Positions 49,862 through 61,700 of a stretch of DNA of 64,000 nucleotides are shown here, in pieces. This stretch comes from Erythrophleum ivorense (Eukaryota > Streptophyta > Magnoliopsida > Fabales > Fabaceae). Where the stretch lies: positions 20,433,129-20,497,128 of the forward strand of contig JAIUCV010000001.1 of the NCBI GenBank assembly GCA_026724425.1. Reading direction: 5' to 3'. The notes under the pieces are model-generated. The model was not told the DNA's origin. It saw nothing but the letters and a program-made list of their open reading frames with translations, and ran no database searches. Numbering within the stretch: the first letter of the stretch is position 1; every line of letters begins with the position of its first letter. A program made the position numbers and the translations under genes.

Positions 49862-49873
49862 TGGTATCAGAGC
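49862..49873 (+). other. Primer-binding site, initiator-Met tRNA type
   Basis: TGGTATCAGAGC is the standard plant LTR-retrotransposon primer-binding site, complementary to the 3' end of initiator tRNA-Met. It lies 6 nt after the LTR end at 49855. This is the only clear primer-binding site in the window. Confidence 0.92.
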
Positions 49874-52510
49874 AAAGTTCCAGGCCTTTTAAGATTAGAT
49901 TTAGCTTGAGGATGCGGCCACAAGGCTATGTAAAGGCTTATAGAGTTATGAAAAGCCTTGTATAAGGTATTTTGGGTGTGTAGCAATGGCTTATGTTTTT
50001 ATTTATACTGAGTGAGTTGTGAATGGTCATGATTAAGTGGTAAGTTATGGGTGAGATTGGCCTCTAGTTTTAGAATAAAGTTAGGTGATCCAACGGCTAG
50101 AGCTCTATAATCTATAGTAGCTTACCGGGATCAATGGCAAGTTTTGTGTATTAGGCAGTAAGAAAGGATTGTGTGGCAGCTAGAAAGGCTTACCTAGAGA
50201 AGTTATGAGAGGCCTAATCTCCCTAAGTGCCACACTCAGACCGTTCAGGGATATCTTGCCTAATGCAGGGGCAAGCAGTGAGGCAGCACAGTATGAGGTA
50301 AAGCTGCTATTGCACAAAGTAATTGTTAAGAGAGTTATTTCTCCCTAGCCATAACACCTAGATATTATAATGATGTGAAAAGCCAAGCAAGCTATTCCCT
50401 TAAGCTAAAAGTTTGAATTAAAGTTACACCCTATAGACCCTGACAGCACAGAGGTGACAATTAGTTACACATGAATGAAGCAAGAGGTAGAACCATCTAG
50501 CTTTGATAATGGGCTGCATACAGAGGTAATGAGGCTCGGATCACATAGCTAAAGAAAAAGTTGGTAGTTATAGTAGAGTGTACTATGACATGAAAGGCCT
50601 TGTTGGTCATATTCTGGCCAACTTGAGGAATGAGCTACTATAGGGTCAATAGACCACAGAGAATGAGAACCCCTAGTATGAGTAAAGAAAAAGAGTAATA
50701 AATGGTCACGAAAGGTCAGTAAGTAACATGTAATCAGTGGGCCTAGTAGTTGAGACTGAAAAGGGAACTTAATATTAGAGAATGTTAGACACAAGAATAA
50801 TAAGGTTGTTGAGACCCGCCTCTAAGGCGTTGACTCCAACCTAGGATGTTACCTTGTGAAACACTGAATGACGAGCTAATATGATGAGTTTAAGATATTG
50901 TAAACATTGTTAGGAAAACCTTGTTGATAGGGTCTTGAATTTTGCACTGCAATATATGAGATCCTAGACCCTGTTGACAGGATGTTAATATAACCTTGAA
51001 ATTAATATAAGATAAGGCTACCAGTAGTAAGAAATGTAAGGAGTGCTCCAAAAGAGTGTATCTCATAGGCAACACCTAAAGATAAGTATGATTAGCCCAG
51101 TGATAGAAATTCAAAGAGAATAAGAATAGTTTAAAAAGTACTAAGTTTATCATAGGCCTATATGAGTTAAAGGGGCTTATTGTAAGCTATAGGTTTGATG
51201 AGATAAATAGCCTAGGCTAAGTATAAGCTGAAGCTTAAGGGAAGTGACCAGTAGCATCATCCAGATGAGATGTGTAGAAGAAAACACAGTGTAAAAAGAG
51301 AAATTAATTTGACTTAAAGTTCAGTGAAACTTCTCCTTGGATCGAGAAAAGGAAGATAAGATATCCTAAGTGGGAGAGACACCCCAGTAGTAGTTAATAA
51401 ATTCCCCTAGATAGACTCCCTGAACTATAGAATACAGTGATAAGAGAAGCGGGAAAAAGCTAAGAAGCTAGTCCATAGAGAGATGCCCTCACTTTAATAA
51501 TGACTAAATGAATAGACTGAGCTCAAAAAAGTAAACAAATAGGGCTTTAATAGTTAGTCAAACGAGCTCCCTAATATGAGAATAATATAGGGTTAAGGCA
51601 AGTGAGCAATTAGAACACCCAGTAGAGCATAAGTCTTCAGTAAGCAATACAATGATAAGAGAAGTGGGAAAGAGCTGAGAAGCTAATCCATAAAAGAGAT
51701 ACCTTCACTTTAATAATGACTAAATTAATAGACTGAGCACAAAAAAAGTAAACAAATAGGGGTCCAATAGTTAATTAGGTGAGCTCCCTAATATGAGAAT
51801 AATGTAAGGTTAAGGCATGTGAGCAATTAAAGTACCCAGTAGAGCATAAGTCTTTAGTAAGGTAGAATCTAGACATTGAGGGTACGTATCCTGGATTGGC
51901 TTAGTAAAATCCTAAAATCAGTAGACTATGCTCCCAGAGATGAGAGTAAGAGATTAAACAGAAAGAAAGTCTAGCTTTGATTCAAATATAGAAATAAGTT
52001 GAGATAAACAGTTAGTGCTTTAGTATCCCCAGTAAAGCTCGAGGGAGCTAGAGACTACCTAAGAAGGAGTGTCTTTACATTATACTGAGAAAGAGCATAA
52101 GCTGAGAGTGCCATAGAATGTAATTCCTGGGATTATTTGAACTAGAATTTTTATAGAAGGATGGTCTAGTTAAGTGCAAAGCAAGAGTATTAGAGAAAGT
52201 AGACCCCCTTGATGTTATAGAGAGTAAACAAGTAAAAGAACCTAGGAAAAAAAATAAGTGCTCTTGAGCATAAAGAAACATGAACTAGTAAGAGGGAGAG
52301 TTAGTAGTAGAGCATCCTCTTACCTAAGTAAAAGGATAGTAAAGGTAAAAAGAGAGAGAAGATATAACGATGTTCAAGCCGAGGACATAATAGATTGAGA
52401 ATAAACGATCAAGTTGATGTGCTTGAGTACTTGAGAAGAGCAAGGAAGATAAAACCAAGCATCCATTAAATTGCTCTAGGTCTGGTTGAAATAAGAAGAG
52501 CAAGGAAGAC
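49874..52510 (+). mobile_element. Non-coding internal region of LTR retrotransposon, 3' truncated
   Basis: About 2.6 kb after the primer-binding site. It is purine-rich with stops in every frame; I find no CCHC knuckle, protease, reverse transcriptase or integrase motif. It includes a 215-bp tandem duplication (51431-51860). It stops near 52510, where reverse F-type sequence resumes without any second LTR. It could be a LARD-like non-autonomous element or a strongly decayed gag region; I cannot decide which. The right boundary is approximate. Confidence 0.6.
51431..51860 (+). repeat. 215-bp tandem duplication in internal region
   Basis: Unit 1 starts 'aatacagtgataagagaag' at 51431; unit 2 starts 'aatacaatgataagagaag' at 51646. 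Both run through 'tttaataatgactaaat', 'gagctccctaatatgag' and 'cagtagagcataagtctt'. There are roughly twenty visible differences, so the duplication is not recent. Confidence 0.88.
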
Positions 52511-53361
52511 AAGTTTTATATAGGAAATCACACTTAATCAATTCCTTGCTAAATGTTGTTTCTTATACTCCTAAAGCTTCCTTTAAATTCCTCTTTCCCT
52601 TTACTGAACCAGTTAAAAAATCCCACCATTTAGAATTTTAAACCACCAAAAGAAATAGCATAAGGAGGAAAATCAAGTTAATAAAGGCAAGAGCATGAAA
52701 AGAGAACAATTTCTTACCCTTTTTTACTTGCTTTCTTCCTCCTTTCTCCTCCCTTTTGTGCACTACAAGAAGTTGGTTCAGGTTTTGTTTTAGAGCCAAA
52801 TCATGTTGATTAAGCTAAGGAAGAGAGGGCGACATGAGATAAAAAAGAGAATGGAGGATATTTATAACTTTTACAAAATTTCATCTATGTCCCTTGCACT
52901 TTGGCTTCTTCATTTAAGCCCATTTTAATTCTTTTTTTAGAATCGTCTTTTCTTTCATAAATTTAAGGTCCTCTAAATCATTAAAAGCATTTGGTTTCAA
53001 ATTAATAAGATTTAAAGCCTTGCTAAACTATTCGATCAAAGTTTAGGTTAACCGACAACCTAAATCATATACCGGAAGGGTTTTAACCATCCCGACAGTC
53101 CCTATGGTTGTTATGACTTTTGAAAATCTTAGTGAGCTTAATTTTATCATTTAAAGTTTCCTCCTTTGAGTTTTTTAAAATGTTGCTCCAAATTATGATT
53201 TTGCCACTGGCACTCGATTTACTCTATTTAGTCAATTTGGCTCTAATTAAGATATTTTAATTAACATCCTATTCTTAGTTAACCTTAATTTGTTGTGCTT
53301 TAGAGTCCTCTTATATCATAGTACTGATTTCAGTTTAGTTTCAAGGAAACTAGTTATTACA

Positions 53362-53554
53362 TATTATATTTCCTTTACTTCCTTTCTCTTCTATTTTTTC
53401 CCTTCTAAACATCCAAAATATTGTCTACATCTATCTTGGCCCTCCTACCCAAGATTTACGCTAATAATATGCTTACACTATTTTCAAATTACATAACATT
53501 TGAAGATGCATTTTCATAACCTTTTAGAAAGGCTTTTAAAAACCAACGGTTAAA
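53362..53554. other. Unassigned AT-rich DNA beside the synthetase fragment
   Basis: C/T-rich and AT-rich sequence with no feature I recognise. Read on the minus strand it would be the intron after the aspartyl-tRNA synthetase exon fragment. Confidence 0.4.
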
Positions 53555-53560
53555 ACTAAC

Positions 53561-53675
53561 CTTTCTGATCAAATCTTCGTTAAGTTCTAACCTCCAAGGA
53601 GTAAAGGCCATGTCCACATCTAGTTTTGTGAACTCAAGTTGTCTATCTGCTCTTAAATCTTTATCAGAAAAACCT
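53561..53675 (-). pseudogene. Aspartyl-tRNA synthetase (organellar/bacterial type), single exon fragment
   Basis: The minus-strand frame encodes DKDLRADRQLEFTKLD, then VDMAFTP and LNEDLIRK. Bacterial-type (chloroplast/mitochondrial) aspartyl-tRNA synthetases carry FRDEDLRADRQPEFTQLD, which includes class II motif 2, followed by a similar MAF...LNEDLI stretch. A plausible 5' splice site (GTTAGT, plus 53555-53560) follows LIRK. A plausible 3' splice site (TTTTCATAG, plus about 53676-53684) precedes the match after a T-rich intron-like stretch. The motif 2 arginine is Ser here, and about two codons seem lost between AFTP and LNED. No other synthetase exon was found nearby. It is probably a stranded or captured exon rather than a working gene; the exon borders are inferred. 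Confidence 0.75.
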
Positions 53676-53806
53676 CTATGAAAAGTAGTAGATTGCATCA
53701 CAATCATGTTTAACATTTAAAATAGATTTAGCCATATAGACCTTTGAATAAAAAAGAAAAAATCCATATTTTGTAGTTTACTTAATGAAACTTAAGGTAT
53801 TTATCA

Positions 53807-56650
53807 TGTAACAACCTTGATTCTTAATTACCATGATTTGGCTTAATTATGGGGTTACTGATCAAAAATCAAGGTCTAAAGTCATTACAATTAATTAAAA
53901 TAGAAAAAGTCGAGAAATTTGAACCTTGATATCATTAGGGTTATTAATTAAGCAATCACTACTAATTGAATCCACAAGTGATCATAATTATCAATTAAGA
54001 CCTTGATTCATCATACTACTGATTTTAGCTCACAAAACCTCTTATAAATATTTCCATGTCATTACATAATATTATCATAGTAAATCTCAAGGTTTTTAAG
54101 TCAAAAATAAGAGTTTGGGAGCCTCTGCTGTGACTTAGATCTTCCTCGTTGTGGCTAAGTTAGTAACTGCAACCTAAAAATCAAGGTTGGGGACTCCCCC
54201 CATGGCGTGACATGACTTGATGTATTCACGTCATGGCGTAAGTGACTATTAGAGCCAAAATTGAAATTTCACACATTGTGTTGTGGCTTAGGTTTTTCAC
54301 GCTATGATAGAGTGCTCTAGAGGACCTACTATTCACATTTTCATGATCGTAGTGACGAGTTAGACCCTTACTGGGCGAGCCTATATGGCATTATGGTGGG
54401 AAAATACCCTAGAACCCACTATAGAAAATTTCCTTATTTGCATCATGACAGTCTATACTTACGCCATCGTAAAACTAGTTATTGGAACACTCATCTCTTG
54501 ATTCCCTTGACCTACATAGTGGTAAGGTTGTTGTCCGTTACCCTCTTTAGGCAACTTTTTTGTTTTACACCGTGGTAAGACACCTCATGCCATGGCACTC
54601 CTCACCTCTGCCTGACCCCTGGCCGCAACTTAGCCCATTTTGGTCATAGCGTAACCCTCTTCAGCACTATTTCTCCCTAAGTTTCATCCCATATACTCCA
54701 ACTCTCCCTTTAAAAATACTTCAAAGCCACTCTATCTTAATTTGTAGGGCTCTAATGATATTAATCTACTTGATTTACCCAACATACCTATCATTACTAG
54801 TCCAAGACTTAAGGGTTGATTCCTACTCATCAAACTATCATGCATTAGTAAATTTATGAAATATTGATAGCAGCAAGATCCATAAGCAACTAATATTATC
54901 ATTCATGGAGATATAACAGCATGCTCTCAAGAATCAAATCATACATTCATACTAAAGAGGTTCTATGTCAGATTGTAAGTGACAGCATGCATCAAACTCT
55001 AAGCTATGTGAAGCCTAACTCCCTAATAGTTACATCATTGTTTACCAAAACACAAAATACCTACACTTTGCAATATAATTACATGATAATGATGTTATAC
55101 AAAAGAATAACAAAAATTAGCATCTATCTTAAATTAGATCCATCTAAGTGGAGAACTTCTCACACATGGTCTTACCTCAAGGATGTTCATCCACTTGCTT
55201 CCTTTTATCCTTACCCAAAGGACCTTCACCTAAAATAGTTAGCCCATAAAATGGGGTGAGATGTAAATCTAAGTAATCAAAGATAAATTCCATTCATATA
55301 TTCTAATTTAATTAATATATATGTAATTAATCAAATAAGCATAAGAAATAACAGTCACATTAGCAAATGAAATAATTGAGCTATCAGTGACTACTATCCC
55401 ATACTAGCAATCATATTTTCACATGTTAAAAGCCATTAACATCGAAAGAGGCCCATCCACAACACCAACTCTCCAATGAGCATAACCTGAGCTCAGTGCA
55501 TATAAGGGTCTAATTATAACTTGGTGCCCGATCGAAGTATAATGCACGAGTGGCAGCTTTACTACAGCTCTACCATGGACTCATAAGATCCAAACATAAT
55601 ATATCAGATAACTAACCATTTATTATGCATTTCAAAATCATACATGTGTAGAAAATATAAAATTAAAGTAAACATATGCCTGGAAGTTAACATTAACTCC
55701 AATTACCTCACTTGTAGACAATTTCTTTAGAGCTAACGACAATGCTACATCAGCCTATAAACCTAAAATCAGACCATCACCATTCCTATTCATAAATTAT
55801 AGCAATAACCCAATGCTCAGAGAATAAAACTGTCAATAGCTAGCTAGAGGACACTTACCCAGTCATTACAAAAACAAAATTCGAATTAGATGTTTCCCCT
55901 ACCAGTAACTTTAGAGTATCACCCTAAATCCTAGGCAAATTCATACAAAATTAATACCCATACTACAAATCAACTATAGGGGTCTTAGACTAGCAGAAAA
56001 TGTATCAAAATGAGGAGTTTACCCTTACCCAATATCCCTCCTAGCCTCAACCTCCAAAAATCCTCCAAGAAAATATCAAATAATCCATATTGAATTTTGG
56101 GTATGATGAAAATACTCCAAATAAGAAGCCAATCTAGTCAAATTAACGAAAAAGAGAAGAGGATTAAGTTGTATAATAATCACGTTAGCTGATTTTGACT
56201 TTAAAGGTGAGAAATGGTGGATTTATGCTAAGAACTCTAGCCTCCACATTAAACCTCCGAAAATGCTTATATCTCTTATGTGTTTTGTTTTCTACAAAAT
56301 GGTGGAAGGGCTACTAAGGGTTTAAGGTTTAAGTTTGGGTCTTGGGCTAACCAAAAGGCCCAATTCCAAATGGGTTCAGTTTTATGTTTATTGGGCCATG
56401 GATTCTAGGATTGCAAGAGTTAGATAAGAGTTAGGCCAAGCTGAAAAATGTCCATTAATATTTGGGTTTCATAAATAAATATTGGGCATCTAAAAAATGG
56501 AATTGGATATCTCTAAGGCTAAAATTAGGCTCCTACACTTAACCTAAATCAATAATTAAATAAATTATAAGGTCTAATTTAATATCCTCCTCTTTTAATT
56601 AATTTTCCTAATTAATAATAATCATTTTTAATTAATTTTGGGGTGTTACA
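53807..56650 (-). mobile_element. B-type solo LTR, reverse, complete
   Basis: On the plus strand it starts TGTAACAACC and ends GGGGTGTTACA. It has a perfect TSD tatca at 53802-53806 and 56651-56655. Length 2844 bp. Read on the minus strand it has the B layout: TGTAACACCCC start, TATA-like region near plus 56168-56179, GC-rich cluster at 54110-54670. It lies just upstream, in gene sense, of the aspartyl-tRNA synthetase exon fragment. Confidence 0.9.
54110..54670 (-). repeat. GC-rich cluster in reverse B-type LTR
   Basis: Spaced variants of 'gccatggcg', 'cgtcatggcgta', 'ggccgcaactt' and 'catcgtaaaac', the counterpart of the CCGCGG clusters in the other B copies. Most sites here show C-to-T or G-to-A decay, leaving few CpGs. 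Confidence 0.5.
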
Positions 56651-56655
56651 TATCA

Positions 56656-57292
56656 TATTAAAGCACAAATAACTCTCTCAAAACTTATGTCACAAGCTAG
56701 GTTTATGTTCATTAAAGAAATATAAAAGAAAGCATGAATATATCTTAAAGATATAAATAGCAACCAAGGCTTAAACAACTAATAAAAGAAAATCCTACCT
56801 AGCTAAATGATAATATTTATCAAAACTAGCTACCATTAACATTTGTTTAAATAGCTGTGGACTTTGAAGCAAGGCATATAATGCTCTTGGCTTTATAAGT
56901 CGAACAAGATCTAATCAAGAATACTTGCATGAAGAAAGTATTGCCATACCATAAAAGAATATACATAATCTCATGCCATATTCCTTTTACAACAACAATT
57001 TCTCAAAGTATCAATTTCTCTAATTATGCACAAATAAATAATTCCATCATAAAAATTTTTAAATTCATGCTAAACAAGTTTGTTAGGCTTAGAATATCAT
57101 AAAAAGAAGCTCAAAATTCAAATCTCACTTCATATGCTCCATTTCACAACTTTGGTACATAATATGCACCATATCTTGAAAAATCATGACTTGAACTACA
57201 CAACTTTGATTTGTGCAAATTCATTGGTTATGGAAAGCTTATAATGAAGACTATCTGCTGTACAAATTTCAGCTCAAAACAAGCTCATTTGT
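56656..57292. other. Old repeat-like DNA between B and F copies
   Basis: No gene seen. The last 280 bp or so (57000-57290) resemble 25720-26010: both carry 'tcataaaaagaagc', 'atatcttg' and 'caaaacaag.tcatttg' in the same order. They look like a diverged reverse F-related LTR fragment. The first 340 bp are unassigned. Confidence 0.45.
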
Positions 57293-57845
57293 TGTAACAT
57301 CCGGTTTCTTTGTAAAACGTATGAAACTCACCAGTTATAAAAAGAAAGTCCTTTAAAATGAATGAGTTGAGGCATAATAAAAAATTAGGATAAAATTTTA
57401 AATAATGAAAAATGAGGATTTGAGGTTTAAAATGCCCGAAAAATTGAGCCAGAAGAGTTAAGAAAATTTGGGAAAATAAATTGAGGCATTTTCGTAATTT
57501 TTGAAAATTTTGAAAAACTCAGATAAGGGCTTTTTAAACAAAAACTTTAAGGTTTCCAAGGTTTTTAGAGGCCCCAAAAATTATGGGAACTCTTAAAACA
57601 GTTAAAACCCCTCTAGTGAGCAATTTTGGCAAAGGGTTGATCGAAACTTTGACTAAATAATTTAAAATAGTTTCAAATCCAATTTGGATGAAACTAAAAT
57701 TATTTTATAAGTTAAAGGACTTAAATTTTATGATGGAAAAGATTATTCTTAAAAAGGAGTTGAAATGAGGCCAAACGGATAAATCATGGTTTAGGGACTG
57801 AAATGAAAAGTTGAAAAAGTGGGTTAACTTTACCCTTTTGGCTCC

Positions 57846-57853
57846 TTTATACG
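57846..57853 (+). promoter_or_regulatory. TATA-like site of F-type LTR
   Basis: TTTATACG about 555 bp into the LTR, at the same offset as in the other F-type copies. Confidence 0.4.
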
Positions 57854-58198
57854 TTTAGCCACTACTCCAACCCTTAATCACATTTTTCTAGTTTGAAATA
57901 GAGATGAGAGTGTTAGGAATTCTAGGACACATAACGGAAAATTAAAATCCCGAATCCCTTCCCATGGATGTATCAATGTTGTTTAAATTGAGTAAATCTA
58001 GAAATATTTACCTTTCACCATCAAAACTCAGGAATTGATCTTCAGATTTGCTCCCTTTACCAGTATCCACATGAATAATTGCTCAACTCGAACGGCATGC
58101 TAGAGCCTCTAACCAACATCCATACACGTTCTTGGTAAAGAAGAAACTCTCATCTTTCTCTCTCTAAGCGGCCGTACACCGTCCATACATTGTCAGTA

Positions 58199-58200
<2 letters not shown>

Positions 58201-58242
<42 letters not shown>
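58201..58242. repeat. (CT)21 microsatellite
   Basis: Uninterrupted 42-bp CT run inside the H-type LTR, directly followed by 'agggtttt'. Confidence 0.97.
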
Positions 58243-58243
<1 letters not shown>

Positions 58244-58319
58244 GGGTTTTTCTTTTGTTTTGTCATTCTAGAAAACCCAAACCTCCTCCTTTTTTATTAT
58301 TATAAAGGTATCTTATTAG

Positions 58320-58660
58320 AGTTTCAGATATATTTGATTAATTTAAATACATTATTTTAAATCAAATCAAATCAAATCTTAATTTAATATATTAGTTTAA
58401 ATTTAAATCTATCTAATAAATTAAATTTAACCAATTATTTAATCTAAATCTAGAATTAAATTTAAATTTAATTTATCTCATAAATTAAATTTAAATTATC
58501 ATATTAGTTTAAATTTAAATCTATCATATAGACTTGAATTTAAAATTAATTTATTTAAATTAATTAAAGGATATATATATTTTTTGAACATATAAATATA
58601 TATATGTTTCGAATTTTATAAATTATATATATATCAAATATATATTTATTTATAAAATTC
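58320..58660. repeat. AT-rich low-complexity block in H-type LTR
   Basis: Repeated 'aaatttaaattta' and 'aatctatctaataaat' words and TA-rich runs with almost no G or C. No distinct unit length. Confidence 0.7.
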
Positions 58661-58752
58661 TTCCACCTTAAATTGAATGTGACATTTATTGAATCTAGAC
58701 GCAATTTCAGATTCAATGAATTTGGACATTCTAACTCGAGTTGACTCATTCT

Positions 58753-61700
58753 TGTAACGTCATATATTTTTAGCTTATTTCATAACATTCTCATGCATCA
58801 CATCCTCAAATCCATAAAGGAAGTAAAAAAAATGCTATTAAAATAATACATTTAATTGCGCTATGTTGTATATAAAAATTTCATTCGGTGTCACCTGGAC
58901 CGTATGAGTTCATACCATGCATCGTCATATTTAATTATATGAATACAACTCATTTGCATCATAAAATATGGCCTACATCTCGTGAATCACGAAGGGAAGC
59001 TTAAAATATACCTATTACATTTCGGCTAGATTTTGCTCAATTCTGCCACTAATTTTGGAAAATCATAACTAATTCTAGAAAAATTGAAAACATGCATTCT
59101 TGGTCATTCTGGAAAGAGATGGGTGTCTACTTTATACTAAAAATATGTGCAACCCTAACATCCATCACAGAACATGTTTGATGTCCAAAGATGTCCAGAC
59201 GTCAAACTACCTTCTGGAATTATGACAGATTTCAACAGCAAATTTTGAAAATGTTCAATTAATTCCAAAAAAATCCAATCTATGTAAATAATATCAATCT
59301 AGAAAGCTGTGGATTTTGCCTAAAGGGAAAAAATATTTCTAGACCAACTCAAGCAGCCAAGACCTCAGAATTCAATAGAACAATAACTCAGGTCAGGTAA
59401 AACTCCTAATACTAGACAAAATGTTCAAAAATTCATATATCTCTCTCTAGATCTCCAAATGAGGTGCTTCTAATTGTCATGAGTCACTGTGAATGTCTAA
59501 TTTCTTTGTATAAAATTTTGTGGCAATTGGAAATCATTTGAGTCCTGTGTGATAGATTTCATTTTCAAACCAAATGAATAGTGCAACAGACCAAAATCAG
59601 AAAAATTGCCAACTTTTAAAATTTATAAAATATTCTATAGACTTCCAAAAATTATGATCTTTAGCTTCCTAAAAAGCTCTCAATGAACCCTAATTGTAAG
59701 TCAAATCTCAATTCAAGAAGAGCTCATTTGGCCAAAAAGTGATATAGGATTCTATTATGGTCATTTTTGGCTCCATATGAGTTACCAAAGTGACCAAATG
59801 GTTTCCCCTTAGTTTTGGCACCTTTTAGGCAAGTCTAAAAGCATATTTAGGACTTGTGTGAATTGCCCAATGGCCCCAAACCTCATACATCTCATTTTGG
59901 CCTTTTCATCCACACATATACATATTACATCAAGCTTTCCAAAATACATATCTTGGCATTATATATCCAAATTTCATTCTAGGGTTCATACATCATATCC
60001 ATACATTTTATACATCACATGTTATCATAATTACTCATGTCTAAGGGGTCACAGACCATATACATCAAAGGGTTACACCATTTGACAGAAATATGGCCTT
60101 AAAATAGCAAAGCTCAAGCACTTGGTTGTCAAACTCTTTCCTTCAAGGTGGTTGGCTTCCATTACCTTGTCCACTTGGTCCACCTAGCATGTAAGATCAT
60201 TAGAGAGGAGGGAATGAAATTCAAAGAATCCTAATAGCTCATCTCCCATTCAATCATGCATAATATATGCAAAGCAAGTCTTGAAAATGTATGCATGGAT
60301 ATCATGGAAGTCAAGAATATTCAAGAAGTAAGCTTGGCATGTAAACAAGTCATACAAGACATTCAAGAGTTTACCAAGTGGATGGATTGGCCTCACACTT
60401 TTTCTTATGGATTTTTGGACTTGCCTCACCCGTTCTTTAAGAGATTCTTGGACTCAACCATACTCTTGGGAGCCTACTTTACTTTTGGGAGACTCTTTGC
60501 TTTGTCTCAACTAATCTCAAGGGTTCTTGGCTCATCCTCACCATGGTTAAGAGTTCTTGGCCTTTCCACACTCAAGCAAACTCAAACAAATATCATACAT
60601 TTATTTGAAAACATAATATGTCATCATGAAATCATGGCATATAAAATCATACTAGTATACTTTTCATGACTTGAAAATACATATACACACATTCTAAGAC
60701 AAGCTAAATACACATCCATGCATGAGAGAAGGTGGAGAGAGCTACCTTGTATACAATGACACACTTTTTCTTTGGAATTCAAGCCTCCTCTTTCGGCCAC
60801 ACACACACAAAAGTGTGAGGAAGGTTTCTCTTGGCCTAAACACAATTTATGGAAGCCAATTAGTTTTATGAAACAAATTCTAAGGCCATACAACTTGCTT
60901 AGACACTAGGTTATTCTATAAACCTCATTATGGTCCATAAATGCACCTAATGAAGCAACACCCCTCAAATAATTTTTAGGCTCCATTATTTTCTTTCAAA
61001 TATAATTTTTGACTTCTTTTAAGCCTCTTGGAGTCATCACACAATTAAAACAAAGAGCCTAACAACATGTTGCTTCTCTAGGTCATAATATGGAACCTAA
61101 AGCACCAAATTACTTTCTATAGGTTCTAAATTTTTTCCAATGCCTCCCCTCATATTCATTTATCAAATATAACTCAAGAATGGCCTTAGAAAAATTTAAA
61201 ACTCTCCCTAGCCATAAAAACTTGCCTAGGCCAAGACTGTGGGGGTTTTTTGCCTCCTTAGAGATTTCTTTGTTTTCTTAAAGGAGGAAGCATGTAAGGA
61301 GCATCTTAGGGATCATAGGAGTTCATTTAAACTCTTAATTAGGCTTAGGAATTATCATATAAAATCAGATTTTGGAAGGTACACACAAAACCCTAAAATT
61401 TGCATCTTGAAATTAATTATTTTTTTATAATTCTCTTTGCATATTTTTAATTTCCACACACTTTTTCCTTAGATTCATGCTTGGTTCTGGCTAAAAATCA
61501 TCTCCTCCTAGGGTTTTCTCAAGTGGGGTAAAATGGTGGAGAAGGGAACCAAAGATGACAACCATAGGAAGAGAAATTACCTTGTTTTCTTACTTTTTCT
61601 CACTTAAATTTTGTGTTCTTTGAGCTCCTCTCTTCAAATCCGAATTTTTCCTTGAATTTCTCCCTTGAATCAGATTTATAAACTCCATTTTAATCAAAGG

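Larger units (their letters stand above)
25650..53361 (-). mobile_element. Old F-type LTR, reverse, host to four insertions, internally deleted
   Basis: Own segments are about 25650-26501, 39559-40097, 45847-46247 and about 52510-53361. The first three join cleanly when the intervening TSD-bounded elements are removed: 26502-39553 (near-TSD aactc/agctc) and 40098-45841 (TSD ctttt). The fourth begins after the element whose LTR starts at 46248. It matches the promoter-to-end part of reverse F copies and ends TATTACA at 53361. About 570 bp expected between the third and fourth segments are missing. The left end is not defined; 25720-26010 resembles 57000-57290. Its higher divergence fits its being the oldest layer here. 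Confidence 0.6.

Noticed and set aside
49862..49873. Possible tRNA gene
   Set aside because: The match is only to the 3' end of initiator tRNA-Met and sits right after an LTR; it is a primer-binding site.
50549..50794. 81-codon minus-strand frame in the retroelement internal region
   Set aside because: No recognisable motif, opposite to the element's sense, and surrounded by stops; a chance frame.
60256..60669. 137-codon open frame, with shorter relatives at 1152-1454, 5604-5933 and 34838-35173
   Set aside because: The similarity between these frames comes from the LTR minisatellite read on the reverse strand. The frames differ in length and break in other copies, so it is repeat DNA, not a protein family.
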